Made by a program: the position numbers and the translations under genes. Shown piece after piece: positions 27,251 through 35,034 of a DNA stretch of 64,000 bases. This DNA comes from Halobacteriales archaeon QH_6_64_20 (GTDB lineage: Archaea > Halobacteriota > Halobacteria > Halobacteriales > Halococcaceae): NCBI GenBank assembly GCA_003021235.1, contig PXQR01000018.1:64205-128204 (forward strand), read 5' to 3'. The notes under the pieces were generated by a model. That model was given only the letters and a program-made list of their open reading frames with translations, did not search any database and was not told the origin of the DNA. Each line of letters opens with the position of its first letter. Positions within the stretch are counted from its first letter, which is position 1.

Positions 27251-27766
27251 ATGACAGGGGACACGCCGATGCGCGTCGATCACGTCGGGATCGCCGTCGA
27301 GTCGATCGAGGAGGCCGAACCCGTACTACGAGCGTTCGGCGTCGAGAAGCTCACCGACGAACGCACGACGGAGTTCCGGTGGGCGTACTACCGTCTCGGC
27401 AACGGTTCGCGGCTCGAACTGATCGAACCGGCCGATACCGGAGAGAACGGTGATGGTGACGGTGACGGGAGCGACGAGTCGTTTCTCACCGACTTCCTCG
27501 ATCGACACGGGCCGGGGCTCCATCACGTCACGCTCGAAGTCGCGGACTTGGACCGGGCCATCGAGCGGGTCGAGGCGGCCGGCCTACGCGTCGTCGACCG
27601 GGCGGACGAGAGCGACTGGCGCGAGGCGTTCGTCTCGCCGGCCAACCCCACAGGTACCTTGTTCCAGCTCATGGAGTACCGCGAGGGATTCGCCGAAAAC
27701 CGCGACACAGGGGCCGAACTGTTCGTCAGCGGACGGGCGCTCGCCGAGGAAGAAGGGCAGAGGTGA
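27251..27766 (+). CDS. mce: methylmalonyl-CoA epimerase (VOC fold)
   Basis: A 171-residue vicinal-oxygen-chelate protein with two beta-alpha-beta modules: RVDHVGIAVESIEEAEPVLR, then GPGLHHVTLEVADLDRAIER, and SPANPTGTLFQLMEYREGF near the end. The His in DHVGIA and HHVTLE and the Glu in LELIEP and QLMEY are the family metal ligands. It interconverts (R)- and (S)-methylmalonyl-CoA, the step next to the B12-dependent mutase. The mutase is not in the window, but the cobamide cluster at 35-45 kb would serve it. An acidic insert (GENGDGDGDGSDES) enlarges a loop. Confidence 0.88.
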   Translation: MTGDTPMRVDHVGIAVESIEEAEPVLRAFGVEKLTDERTTEFRWAYYRLGNGSRLELIEPADTGENGDGDGDGSDESFLTDFLDRHGPGLHHVTLEVADLDRAIERVEAAGLRVVDRADESDWREAFVSPANPTGTLFQLMEYREGFAENRDTGAELFVSGRALAEEEGQR

Positions 27767-27900
27767 ACATCCGGGAACTGATTAAGGACGAGAGATCCGA
27801 TTCGGAGTGTCGTTCGGCGAGAGCTACGCGCTCGGACAACGGTCGAGGAGCTTCGACGCCTGCCGGCATCGGAGGGTCCCCGAGAACGGAGCGACACCGA

Positions 27901-28277
27901 TCAGACGACGATCGAGGTGGCGACGACGAGCGGGACTAATACGGCGAGATAGGCCGCGGCTTCGAGCGCCCACGCACGGGCGATGGTCAGGCGTCGCTCC
28001 CGTGAGGTCCCCCGCGAGCGCGGGAGCACGACGAAAACGAAGAATGGACCACTGCGGCCAAGCGTCGGGGCGCATTATCAGGACGGGTCTCGGTGAGGAC
28101 GCCGCTGGCGACGCGCGGCGGTGTCGATCCCTCGTCGATGCGCGCCATGACGAGGTCCATTGCGAGCGTCGCGAGCACGCCGGCGACGACCCCGAAGAGG
28201 ACGCGAAGCGGCGTCGCAAGCGAGGGCGAAGCGACGAGCACGGGCGAGAGGTCGAGCGAAAGCGCGAGTCGAGCCAT
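27901..28277 (-). pseudogene. small membrane protein, frameshifted
   Basis: From the ATG at 28277 the frame reads RLALSLDLSPVLVASP, then a membrane helix (VLFGVVAGVLATLAMDLV) and PPRVASGVLTETRPDNAPRR. Near 28045 the frame breaks. Another frame continues with FFVFVVLPRSRG and a further helix (AAAYLAVLVPLVVATSIVV), ending in TGA at 27901. Together they would make an integral membrane protein of about 125 residues. The family is not recognised. Some sequence may also be deleted at the junction. Confidence 0.5.
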
Positions 28278-28458
28278 GGTCGGACGTAGGGCGTCGGTCA
28301 CATATCGGTTCCCGCCGGCGATCGCCGACGTCCCACCCCGTCTTCCCCTCCCGGGGACGCTGCTCGCGCGGATCGCTTTCGTGCCACTCATGTAGACTGC
28401 CTCCACGCCGTCCGGGCGACGGCGAGTGATTCATTAGCGAGCACGGATCAGGGAGGGT

Positions 28459-28632
28459 ATGTCAAACCGAATCATCGTTCCGCCACGGAAACGCGAGTGC
28501 GAGCGGTGCGGGCGACGGGACGTCTGGGACGACGACGCAGAGGGATGGCTGATCGCGAGCGGGTCGCCTGCCGATCCGTACTGCATCCACGAGTGGGATA
28601 TTAACGGTCAGTACGATCCGTTCGGCGAGTAG
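28459..28632 (+). CDS. HEWD-family small protein
   Basis: A 57-residue protein too short for the ORF track. It has a CxxC pair (RECERCGRRDVWDDD), a central WLIASGSPADPYCIHEWDIN with the eponymous HEWD, and a short tail QYDPFGE. HEWD proteins are short, haloarchaea-specific and of unknown function; the two or three cysteines could bind zinc. The ATG follows GGGAGGGT, a plausible ribosome-binding site at about 4-10 bases. About 165 empty bases follow before the CBS gene. Confidence 0.82.
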   Translation: MSNRIIVPPRKRECERCGRRDVWDDDAEGWLIASGSPADPYCIHEWDINGQYDPFGE

Positions 28633-28799
28633 TCGGGTCGGTTGTGTGCAAACGTCTCACGCGTCACGTATCCATTCAATCAGCGCCCGTACGCGTACCA
28701 CCGACTCGCACGAGGTATGTTGAAAAGCGACTCGAAGTACGGGCCGGGAGACCGAACGCAGAGAGATGCGGCCACATCGGCCGATAGCTGTCCATAGCC

Positions 28800-29939
28800 C
28801 TACAGTTCGTTCAGCTTTCGCAATAACTGGCCGCGTTCTTCCTCGTCGCTACGCCGGCCCTTGAGTTCCAAGACGTTGCGCTCTAACTTGTCAAGGGCGA
28901 TTCGTAGCGCCTCGTCGGCACCGTACCCCTCACCGGTGCCCGCGACTTCCTCCTGATCCGTTCGGAGTCGGATTTTACACTGAACGAGCGGGTCGCCGCG
29001 GAGCTCCTCCTCGTGTTCGTGAAAGCGGACGTGAGCGTGGAGTACATCCATGTCCTCGTGGCGGCCGGCGATCTCCTCGACGCGTTCGGCGACGTCGGCC
29101 TTCGAGGCGCGCCGGAGGAGGGAAACGTTCGTGATCTGGACGTCCATCGTCTCCTCCTGGGTGTACGAAAGCGCACGGAGCACGTCGGTCTTCGTGAGCA
29201 CGCCGGTCGGACGGTCGGCGTACTCGGGCACGACGATCAGTCCGTCGCGGTCGACCGCTAACATCCGCTCGGTGGCCTCTTTGACCGTCTCGTCCGGCGA
29301 GGCCGTCGGCGGGGCGTCGTCCATGGCGTCACGAACCGGAAGATCGAGCATCCGAGTCGTATCGCCCGTTCGGTCGCCGGAACCCTGTTGAGTCGTCTCG
29401 CGCAGTACGAACTCGGTCATATCGTTCGTCGTCAATACACCGACGAACTGCCCGCCATCGTCGGTGACCGGCAAGCGCGAGACACCGTTCTCGCGAAGTG
29501 TGTTGACCGCTTCACCCATCGTTGCGTCGGGCGCGATGTCCACGACATCGGCGCTCGCGATCTCCCCGACCGAGAGCACGTCAAGGTCGTCGAGCACTGC
29601 GTCGAGGATCGCGTTGGCAGTGACGCTGCCCCAGAGTTCACCTCCTTCTCGTACCGGGACGACCGACGACTCGCTCTCGACGAGCAGGCGACAGACCTCC
29701 CGGACGTCCGCCGTTCGATCGACCGTCGGAACGGGTTTCGCGAGCGCGTCGGCGCTCGTACTGTCGCTACGGTGGGAGTTGAGCACCTCCCGCGGCGTGA
29801 TCACCCCGAGCGCATCGTCCCCGTCGAGTATGAGGATCGTGCTCCGGCCCTCCGATTCGAGCACCGAGCTGAGTTCGCCGAGGCGCTCGTTGGGGCTCGC
29901 GTCGAGAAAGCCTTCGGTCGCGATGTCGGTGATATCCAT
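28800..29939 (-). CDS. four-CBS protein with a ribosome-hibernation-like C-terminal domain
   Basis: A 379-residue protein. Four CBS modules occupy about residues 1-260, with clear examples VSRLPVTDDGGQFVGVLTTN and DRDGLIVVPEYADRPTGVLT. The last 115 residues (VQITNVSLLRRASKADVAER, HAHVRFHEHEE, KIRLRTDQEEVAGTGEGYGA, ALRIALDKLERNVLELKGRR) have the beta-alpha-beta pattern of HPF/YfiA-type factors. CBS-containing ribosome dimerisation factors are known from archaea. By inference it is an adenylate-sensing hibernation factor in the cytoplasm. Confidence 0.75.
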   Translation of the reverse strand: MDITDIATEGFLDASPNERLGELSSVLESEGRSTILILDGDDALGVITPREVLNSHRSDSTSADALAKPVPTVDRTADVREVCRLLVESESSVVPVREGGELWGSVTANAILDAVLDDLDVLSVGEIASADVVDIAPDATMGEAVNTLRENGVSRLPVTDDGGQFVGVLTTNDMTEFVLRETTQQGSGDRTGDTTRMLDLPVRDAMDDAPPTASPDETVKEATERMLAVDRDGLIVVPEYADRPTGVLTKTDVLRALSYTQEETMDVQITNVSLLRRASKADVAERVEEIAGRHEDMDVLHAHVRFHEHEEELRGDPLVQCKIRLRTDQEEVAGTGEGYGADEALRIALDKLERNVLELKGRRSDEEERGQLLRKLNEL

Positions 29940-30072
29940 GGACGTAACGGACGTCGGGACCTAAGAGTGTTAAAGCGAAGCCTGCGCTCGCAGGTGAATC
30001 AACCCCGAACATCGTATTCGGCTATCGAGTCCCGCCGAGCCTTCGATCGCCCGATCGAGGCCGTTCCCTCGG

Positions 30073-30504
30073 TTAGTCGCGCTCGGGGACCTCTTCCTCG
30101 TCTATCTCGTCCATCTCCTCGGCGAAGTCGAGCAGGTGACCGTAGCCCTCGTCCTGGGGGAGGTGGGTAACGACCTCCTGGAACTGGCCGGTATCGGTCG
30201 CGTCGGCGACGACGCTCATGACTGCTTGGGCGAGCTGGCCGGGCCGGTCGGCCAGCGAGTCGAGTTCGACGCGCTCGGCGACACGGGACGCGAACTCCTC
30301 GAAGTCGAACTGTTGGCCGGAGTCGGCTTCTTCCAGGTGGCGGTCGATCTCGATCGGGAGCTGGGAGGCGAGATCGTTGGCTTCCCCGCCCTGAATCCGT
30401 TCGCCGAGGGTCGTAAGAACGGCCCTGGTGGCCGTATCGGCTTCGCCGCGGCTCGATAGGTCCGCCCGTTGCTGTACGGTGCCGAGGAAATCATCGTGAT
30501 CCAT
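30073..30504 (-). CDS. DUF2267 domain protein
   Basis: A 143-residue all-helical protein with the DUF2267 pattern: the early EADTATRAVLTTLGERIQGG, LASQLPIEIDRHLEEAD, FEEFASRVAERV and LAQAVMSVVADAT. Two tandem helical repeats are apparent. The function is unknown; such genes are common in haloarchaea and actinobacteria and often look stress-related. The acidic tail (EEMDEIDEEEVPERD) is typical of halophiles. It is monocistronic, with a TTATTA element about 30 bases upstream of the ATG. Confidence 0.8.
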   Translation of the reverse strand: MDHDDFLGTVQQRADLSSRGEADTATRAVLTTLGERIQGGEANDLASQLPIEIDRHLEEADSGQQFDFEEFASRVAERVELDSLADRPGQLAQAVMSVVADATDTGQFQEVVTHLPQDEGYGHLLDFAEEMDEIDEEEVPERD

Positions 30505-30630
30505 GTAGGAAAACGGGACGGGACGGTAATAACGGCCAGGCCTGCATGCGCGAGTGGAGGGTTCGAGCGTGACAGTCGGTTCGCGGACCTCTCCGTGATC
30601 GCCGGACGGTGCCGGATCGAACGTCAGGAG

Positions 30631-31407
30631 TTATCCGGCACCGACCTCCGTATCGGCTTCCGTGACGAGTTCGGGCGCGTCGTTCGACGGGTCGTTCACC
30701 GCACGCGAGACCGGGTAGGCGCGCATGTCACCCTCGTAGGGCGTGAGCAGGTCTTCCACGTCGTCGGGATCGTCGTCGAGCCACCGTCGCTCGGCGTCTC
30801 GTGGGAGTACGACCGGCATCCGGCGATGGAGTTCGCCAACGACGTCGTTCGGCTCGGTCGTCACGATCGTAAAGGTCTCTACGGGGTCGGGCTCGGACTC
30901 GTCGCTTCGGGCCCCGGTGTCGTCGCCGCCGTCGATACCGCCGCCGGAACTGGGGTTGCCGTCCTCAGCGCCACCATTAGTGAACGCCTCGAGGTCGCTC
31001 TGGGTTTCGTCGGGGGTCCAGCGCTCCCAGAGCCCGGCGATGCAAAAGGGATCGTCCCCTTCGAGCGTGACCCGGTAGGGCTGTTTGCCGGTTTCGGTCT
31101 CGGCCCACTCGTAAAACCCGTCGGCGAGCACGAGACAGCGCCGCTGTTCGAAGGGTTCGGCGAAACTGCGCTTCTCACGAAGCGTCTCGGCGCGGGCGTT
31201 GATGAAGTCCGTGCTACGGTCGTCGGCCCACCGCGGGATCAGCCCCCAACGCAGGTGCGTGATCTCCGCGGGCGAGTCGTCGCGGATCACCGGTAGGTCC
31301 TGGTTCGGCGCGGCGTTGTATCGCGCGTCGAGCGGCGTTCGGGGAACCGCTCCGAAGCGCTCCTCGAAGTCCGTATCGAGCATGAAGATCGTGTAGCGCC
31401 CACACAT
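30631..31407 (-). CDS. SOS response-associated peptidase / HMCES-YedK abasic-site protein
   Basis: A 258-residue protein of the SRAP family. Cys2 in MCGRYTIF becomes the catalytic nucleophile after Met removal. NAAPNQDLPVI holds the conserved Asn, CLVLADGFYEWAE the catalytic Glu, and HRRMPVVLPRD the catalytic His. It crosslinks to abasic sites in single-stranded DNA and shields them. A Gly/Ser/Asp insert (NGGAEDGNPSSGGGIDGGDD) interrupts the C-terminal half. The gene stands alone. Confidence 0.92.
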   Translation of the reverse strand: MCGRYTIFMLDTDFEERFGAVPRTPLDARYNAAPNQDLPVIRDDSPAEITHLRWGLIPRWADDRSTDFINARAETLREKRSFAEPFEQRRCLVLADGFYEWAETETGKQPYRVTLEGDDPFCIAGLWERWTPDETQSDLEAFTNGGAEDGNPSSGGGIDGGDDTGARSDESEPDPVETFTIVTTEPNDVVGELHRRMPVVLPRDAERRWLDDDPDDVEDLLTPYEGDMRAYPVSRAVNDPSNDAPELVTEADTEVGAG

Positions 31408-31690
31408 ACCCGGAAGCGGACCTCCACGTCGATAAACGCCCCGTCCCGGCTTCGTCGCCCCGTCCTCGATCGATCACGTCGATCGTGTCGATCACATCGA
31501 TCCACCGGCTCCAACGACCGCTTCGACGTCCGGGACAACCGACAACCGGGACGGGCGAGACGGTAGCGGGGACGAGGAGCGGCGAGCGAGCGGGTTCGGA
31601 TTTCCTCGTTCGGAATCGAGAACCGCGTTCGGAGGGCACGGTGGCGCGCCGGCACCACCGTTTTGTGACTCGCAGTACGATCGGAACGTA

Positions 31691-32086
31691 ATGGCGAACG
31701 ACAGGTCGAGACCGGACGACCGGGCGACGAGCGGGGGGAGCGAGGACGCCACGGACGCCGCCGGACGGCGACGACGCGAACGCGCGAAGAGCGCCGAACG
31801 CGCCTCGCGGGAGTTAGAGGGGTACTTCGGCGAGTTCGAGTACCCCGTGTCGAGCGAGGACTTGGCGATCGAGTACAGCGGCCAGGAGATCGACGTGGCG
31901 AACGAGACCGAATCGCTCGGAAGCGTCTTCGACCGCTTGGCGGGCGAGGAATACGACTCACCGGAGGAGGTCAGAGAGGCCGTCCGCGGCGAGATCACCG
32001 GCGAGGCAGGTGGCATAGGAGAGGCGAACGCCGAACGGGACCTCGGAACGGTCGACGAGCGCGACCCCGAGGACGTCGCGGACTAA
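31691..32086 (+). CDS. DUF5789 family protein
   Basis: A 131-residue acidic protein. The segment ELEGYFGEFEYPVSSEDLAI followed by SLGSVFDRLAGEEYDSPEEV matches the haloarchaeal DUF5789 layout, which is usually under 130 residues and of unknown function. The first 40 residues are a charged, disordered-looking extension. It converges with a small membrane gene, overlapping its stop by 4 bases. Confidence 0.75.
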   Translation: MANDRSRPDDRATSGGSEDATDAAGRRRRERAKSAERASRELEGYFGEFEYPVSSEDLAIEYSGQEIDVANETESLGSVFDRLAGEEYDSPEEVREAVRGEITGEAGGIGEANAERDLGTVDERDPEDVAD

Positions 32087-32526
32087 AACGAAGCGTCGAA
32101 CGATCGCGGAAGAACCGAGTCGGGGGCCGAAACGGAACGTCGGCCGTCGACCGCCCGGTTAGCCCGTACCCACGTGTTCGCGGCAGCCGCGACGAAACGC
32201 GAGCCCCGCACGGAAAGGAGCCAGCCGAGCACGTCGGCGAGGAACACCACGGCCACGACGAGCCCCGAGAGAACCGTTGCTCCGACGGAGGCGTATCGTA
32301 TCGCGCACCGGGATCGACCGCCTCGATCGAGCACGGCGAACCCGTGGAGGCGAACGGCGGCGGTCTCAGCGGCGACTTCGAGACCGACGACGGCGGCACC
32401 GAGGGAGACGAGCAGGCCGACCGAGCCGTCGAGGGCAACGCCGACGAAGCCTGCTAACATGTCGACGGCCGCGACGGTCAGCGCGGCCGAGAGCGGAGCG
32501 ATCAGCAGGAGTGCACCGAGCAACAC
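32083..32526 (-). CDS. small membrane protein, unknown family
   Basis: A 147-residue protein with four hydrophobic stretches (LLGALLLIAPLSAALTVAAV, MLAGFVGVALDGSVGLLVSL, ATVLSGLVVAVVFLADVLGW and a weaker one), then a basic cytoplasmic tail. I do not recognise the family. Coding is supported by the hydrophobic pattern and the tight convergent ending with DUF5789, but no homologue is known to me. Confidence 0.55.
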   Translation of the reverse strand: MLLGALLLIAPLSAALTVAAVDMLAGFVGVALDGSVGLLVSLGAAVVGLEVAAETAAVRLHGFAVLDRGGRSRCAIRYASVGATVLSGLVVAVVFLADVLGWLLSVRGSRFVAAAANTWVRANRAVDGRRSVSAPDSVLPRSFDASF

Positions 32527-32671
32527 CGCCCCGGCCGCCGGCGAGCGTCGATCAAGGGCGGTCGTACTGAAACAGTGGCGTTGTCAAGCCGTAAATACCC
32601 CGACTCGATCGACGTAGCCCGGGCACGGATCACGGGGCGAAACGCGAGAGTAACGAGCGTGCGTAACCGGC

Positions 32672-33154
32672 TCAGTTATCGAACGGTTCCTCGTCGCGGT
32701 GCGCGTCGGGGTTCGACGAGTCGCGGGCGGCCGCCTCGCGTTCGATCGACTCCTCGACTTCCTGTTCGGCTTCCGATTCGCGCGCAGCCGCCTGTGCTTC
32801 CTCGTCGGCCTCGTCGGTTCGCTCGTCCTCGGCTTCCCTGGCGGGCGTGACGTCGGCGTCGTGTGCGCTCTCCGCGTCCGATCGATCGACGTCGCTGTCG
32901 CCGCGGCGCAGCCGGATCTCCTCCTCGCTTACCGAGTCGATGGCCGTCCGCGGGAGCGGGTAGGGGGCGTCGTCCGCGTCGTTTCCGCTCTCCCGTCCGT
33001 CCCACCCGAGCGTCGCCGTAAGGGTATCGGGTGCGTCGGGGTTGGGTTCGACGTAGGCGACACTCTCCTCGACGCGCGCGACGGTCCCAACGGCCTCGCC
33101 GCCCGCGGTTACGACCGTCGCGTCCGCCTGCGCGTCAGTGATGTCCGTTGGCAT
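32672..33154 (-). CDS. PRC-barrel-like haloarchaeal protein
   Basis: A 160-residue protein. The first 85 residues (VVTAGGEAVGTVARVEESVA, YPLPRTAIDSVSEEEIRLR) show the PRC-barrel pattern, a small beta barrel for RNA- or protein-binding. The rest is an extremely acidic, repetitive tail (EADEEAQAAARESEAEQEVE). I use the ATG at 33154, since upstream sequence is arginine-rich shadow. It stands alone between the membrane gene and tfb. Confidence 0.72.
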   Translation of the reverse strand: MPTDITDAQADATVVTAGGEAVGTVARVEESVAYVEPNPDAPDTLTATLGWDGRESGNDADDAPYPLPRTAIDSVSEEEIRLRRGDSDVDRSDAESAHDADVTPAREAEDERTDEADEEAQAAARESEAEQEVEESIEREAAARDSSNPDAHRDEEPFDN

Positions 33155-33548
33155 GTGTAACCGAATGGGGACGGAGTAATTGTGAGTACTGCCTGCCCGT
33201 GCAGGCAACGGCGGTAAACCGTATGCAACCGCCATATCGGGACGAGAGGCCGAAAGCGGGACCGGCCCGCATGCACGAAAGCGCCCGTCGATCGGCGCTC
33301 TCCGGCCCCTCTCCGGTCCCCTCGACGACCGGTCGTCTCGACCGGCGAGAAGGAGCCCGTGAGAACCCCGAAACGACCCGTCGAGCACGGTGACAGGTAT
33401 GTGAGGTAAATCGGGTCGATATAGCGGAGTGAAACGACGAAGCATTTAAGTGAGACAGAACCGTTTCATTAGATACGAAGCTTGGCTTCCGGTTTCTCCG
33501 TGCGTCCTGACCTGGAGTCAGAACCCTACCTCGAACGGTGACGAAATC

Positions 33549-34541
33549 ATGACAGACACTCGATTCAGAACGCGATCAGAGCGCACCGACGAGCGCGGAC
33601 AGAGCGAGGGCGAACGCACCGACCAGGACCAGCAAACGGAGATGACCTGCCCGGAGTGTGGCGGTCGGTTGATGACCGACGCCGAACACGGCGAGACCGT
33701 CTGTGAGGACTGCGGGCTGGTCGTCGAGGACGAGGCGGTCGATCGCGGCCCGGAGTGGCGCGCCTTCGACTCCCGGGAGAAGGACGAGAAGAGCCGGGTC
33801 GGCGCACCCACGACGAAGATGATGCACGACCAGGGCCTGTCGACCAACATCGACTGGCGCGACAAGGACGCCTACGGCAACACGCTCAGTTCGCGCCAGC
33901 GCGCGAAGATGCAACGGCTTCGCACTTGGGACGAGCGCTTCCGGACCCGGGATGCCAAGGAGAGGAATCTCAAGCAAGCGCTCGGCGAGATCGAGCGGAT
34001 GGCGAGCGCCCTCGGACTGCCCGAGAACGTTCGCGAGACCGCGAGCGTGATCTACCGCCGAGCGCTCGACGAGGACCTCCTTCCGGGGCGGTCGATCGAG
34101 GCGATCGCGACGGCCTCGCTACACGCCGCGGCGCGTCAGGCCGGCGTGCCCCGCAGTATCGACGAGGTCGCCGACGTCAGCCGGATCGAACAGATGGAGT
34201 TCGAGCGGGCCTATCGCTACATCGTCCGTGAACTCGGCCTCGGGATCAAACCCGCGGACCCGACGAGTTACGTCGGCCGCTTCGCCTCCGATCTCGACGT
34301 CTCGGACGAGGTCGAACAGCGAGCGCGCGAACTGCTCGAAACCACGAAACGCGAGGGTGCTCACAGCGGCAAGAGTCCCGTCGGACTCGCGGCCGCCGCG
34401 GTCTACGCCGCCGCCTTGCTCACCAACCAGCGGGTGACCCAGAGCGAGGTCAGCGAAATCGCGGACGTGAGCGAAGTCACGATCCGCAATCGCTACAAGG
34501 AACTCTTAGAGGTCGAAGGCGACGCACGAGCGATCGCCTGA
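33549..34541 (+). CDS. tfb: transcription initiation factor IIB (TFB)
   Basis: A 330-residue TFB. An N-terminal zinc ribbon (CPECGGRL, CEDCGLVVEDEAVD) is followed by the B-finger (DRGPEWRAFDSREKDEKSR) and two cyclin-like repeats with a C-terminal helix-turn-helix (NQRVTQSEVSEIADVSEVTI). It bridges TBP-bound promoters and RNA polymerase. The ATG at 33549 is in-frame with the track start but gives the standard N-terminus. A TATA-like GCATTTAAG lies near 33443, implying a leader of about 75 bases, long for a haloarchaeon. Haloarchaea have several tfb genes, so the letter cannot be assigned. Confidence 0.93.
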   Translation: MTDTRFRTRSERTDERGQSEGERTDQDQQTEMTCPECGGRLMTDAEHGETVCEDCGLVVEDEAVDRGPEWRAFDSREKDEKSRVGAPTTKMMHDQGLSTNIDWRDKDAYGNTLSSRQRAKMQRLRTWDERFRTRDAKERNLKQALGEIERMASALGLPENVRETASVIYRRALDEDLLPGRSIEAIATASLHAAARQAGVPRSIDEVADVSRIEQMEFERAYRYIVRELGLGIKPADPTSYVGRFASDLDVSDEVEQRARELLETTKREGAHSGKSPVGLAAAAVYAAALLTNQRVTQSEVSEIADVSEVTIRNRYKELLEVEGDARAIA

Positions 34542-34877
34542 TCGGAGCCTGATACTCCCGGACATCGCGTCTTTTTCGCTCGAGCACGTTCGGGTTCACT
34601 TCGGGAGCTACAACGACAACGACGGTTCTTACGAACCGTCGGACGTGAGATTTGGACCATGGTCGCTTCGCTCCACTCCCTGATTCAAATCTCACGCCAA
34701 AGCGACTTCGACAGCGCACCGCGACACGGGGCGGTCGCGAGGGCACCGTTAACGTACCCAATTACCCGCCAAACAACCACCGCGAGCGGAAGGGCGGGGC
34801 TGAAAGGGGCCGACCGCTCGGCGAACCCCGGCGAAGTAAGCACTGGAGCGGAGTGAAGCGCGCAACGAGCCGCGGGA
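34542..34877. other. intergenic region between tfb and tRNA-Ser
   Basis: About 335 bases. It has a T-run, a perfect 9-bp hairpin and a short copy of the tRNA T-arm sequence (all listed separately). The rest (GGTCGCGAGGGCACCGTTAA and onward) holds no supported gene. Confidence 0.5.
34570..34641 (+). terminator. tfb terminator candidate: T-run and hairpin
   Basis: CTTTTTC about 30 bases after the tfb stop is a typical archaeal oligo-T terminator. At 34620-34641 a perfect inverted repeat CGACGGTTC-TTAC-GAACCGTCG could form a hairpin, although it is not followed by a T-run. Confidence 0.45.
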
Positions 34878-34960
34878 GCCGGGGTGAGATTTGAACTCAC
34901 GAGTCCGTGAGGACAGTTGCTTTCGAGGCAACCGCCTTGGCCAGGCTAGGCTACCCCGGC
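34878..34960 (-). tRNA. tRNA-Ser (CGA)
   Basis: A class II tRNA on the minus strand: acceptor GCCGGGG, U8-A9, D arm (GCC-TAGCCTGGCCAA-GGC), anticodon arm GTTGC-CTCGAAA-GCAAC with anticodon CGA, long variable arm TCC-TCAC-GGA, T arm GTGAG-TTCAAAT-CTCAC. It decodes UCG. One oddity: after the T stem only CCCGGC then T remain, so the 3' acceptor strand is one C short and the discriminator would be U, not the G expected for serine. The 5' flanking A could pair instead in a shifted acceptor stem (AGCCGGG/CCCGGCU). See findings. Confidence 0.85.
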
Positions 34961-35034
34961 TTCGATTCGACATTGGACGATCGGTTCTTATTCGTTTCGG
35001 TTCGCTCGACGGGAACGGAAGCGATCGACGACGG

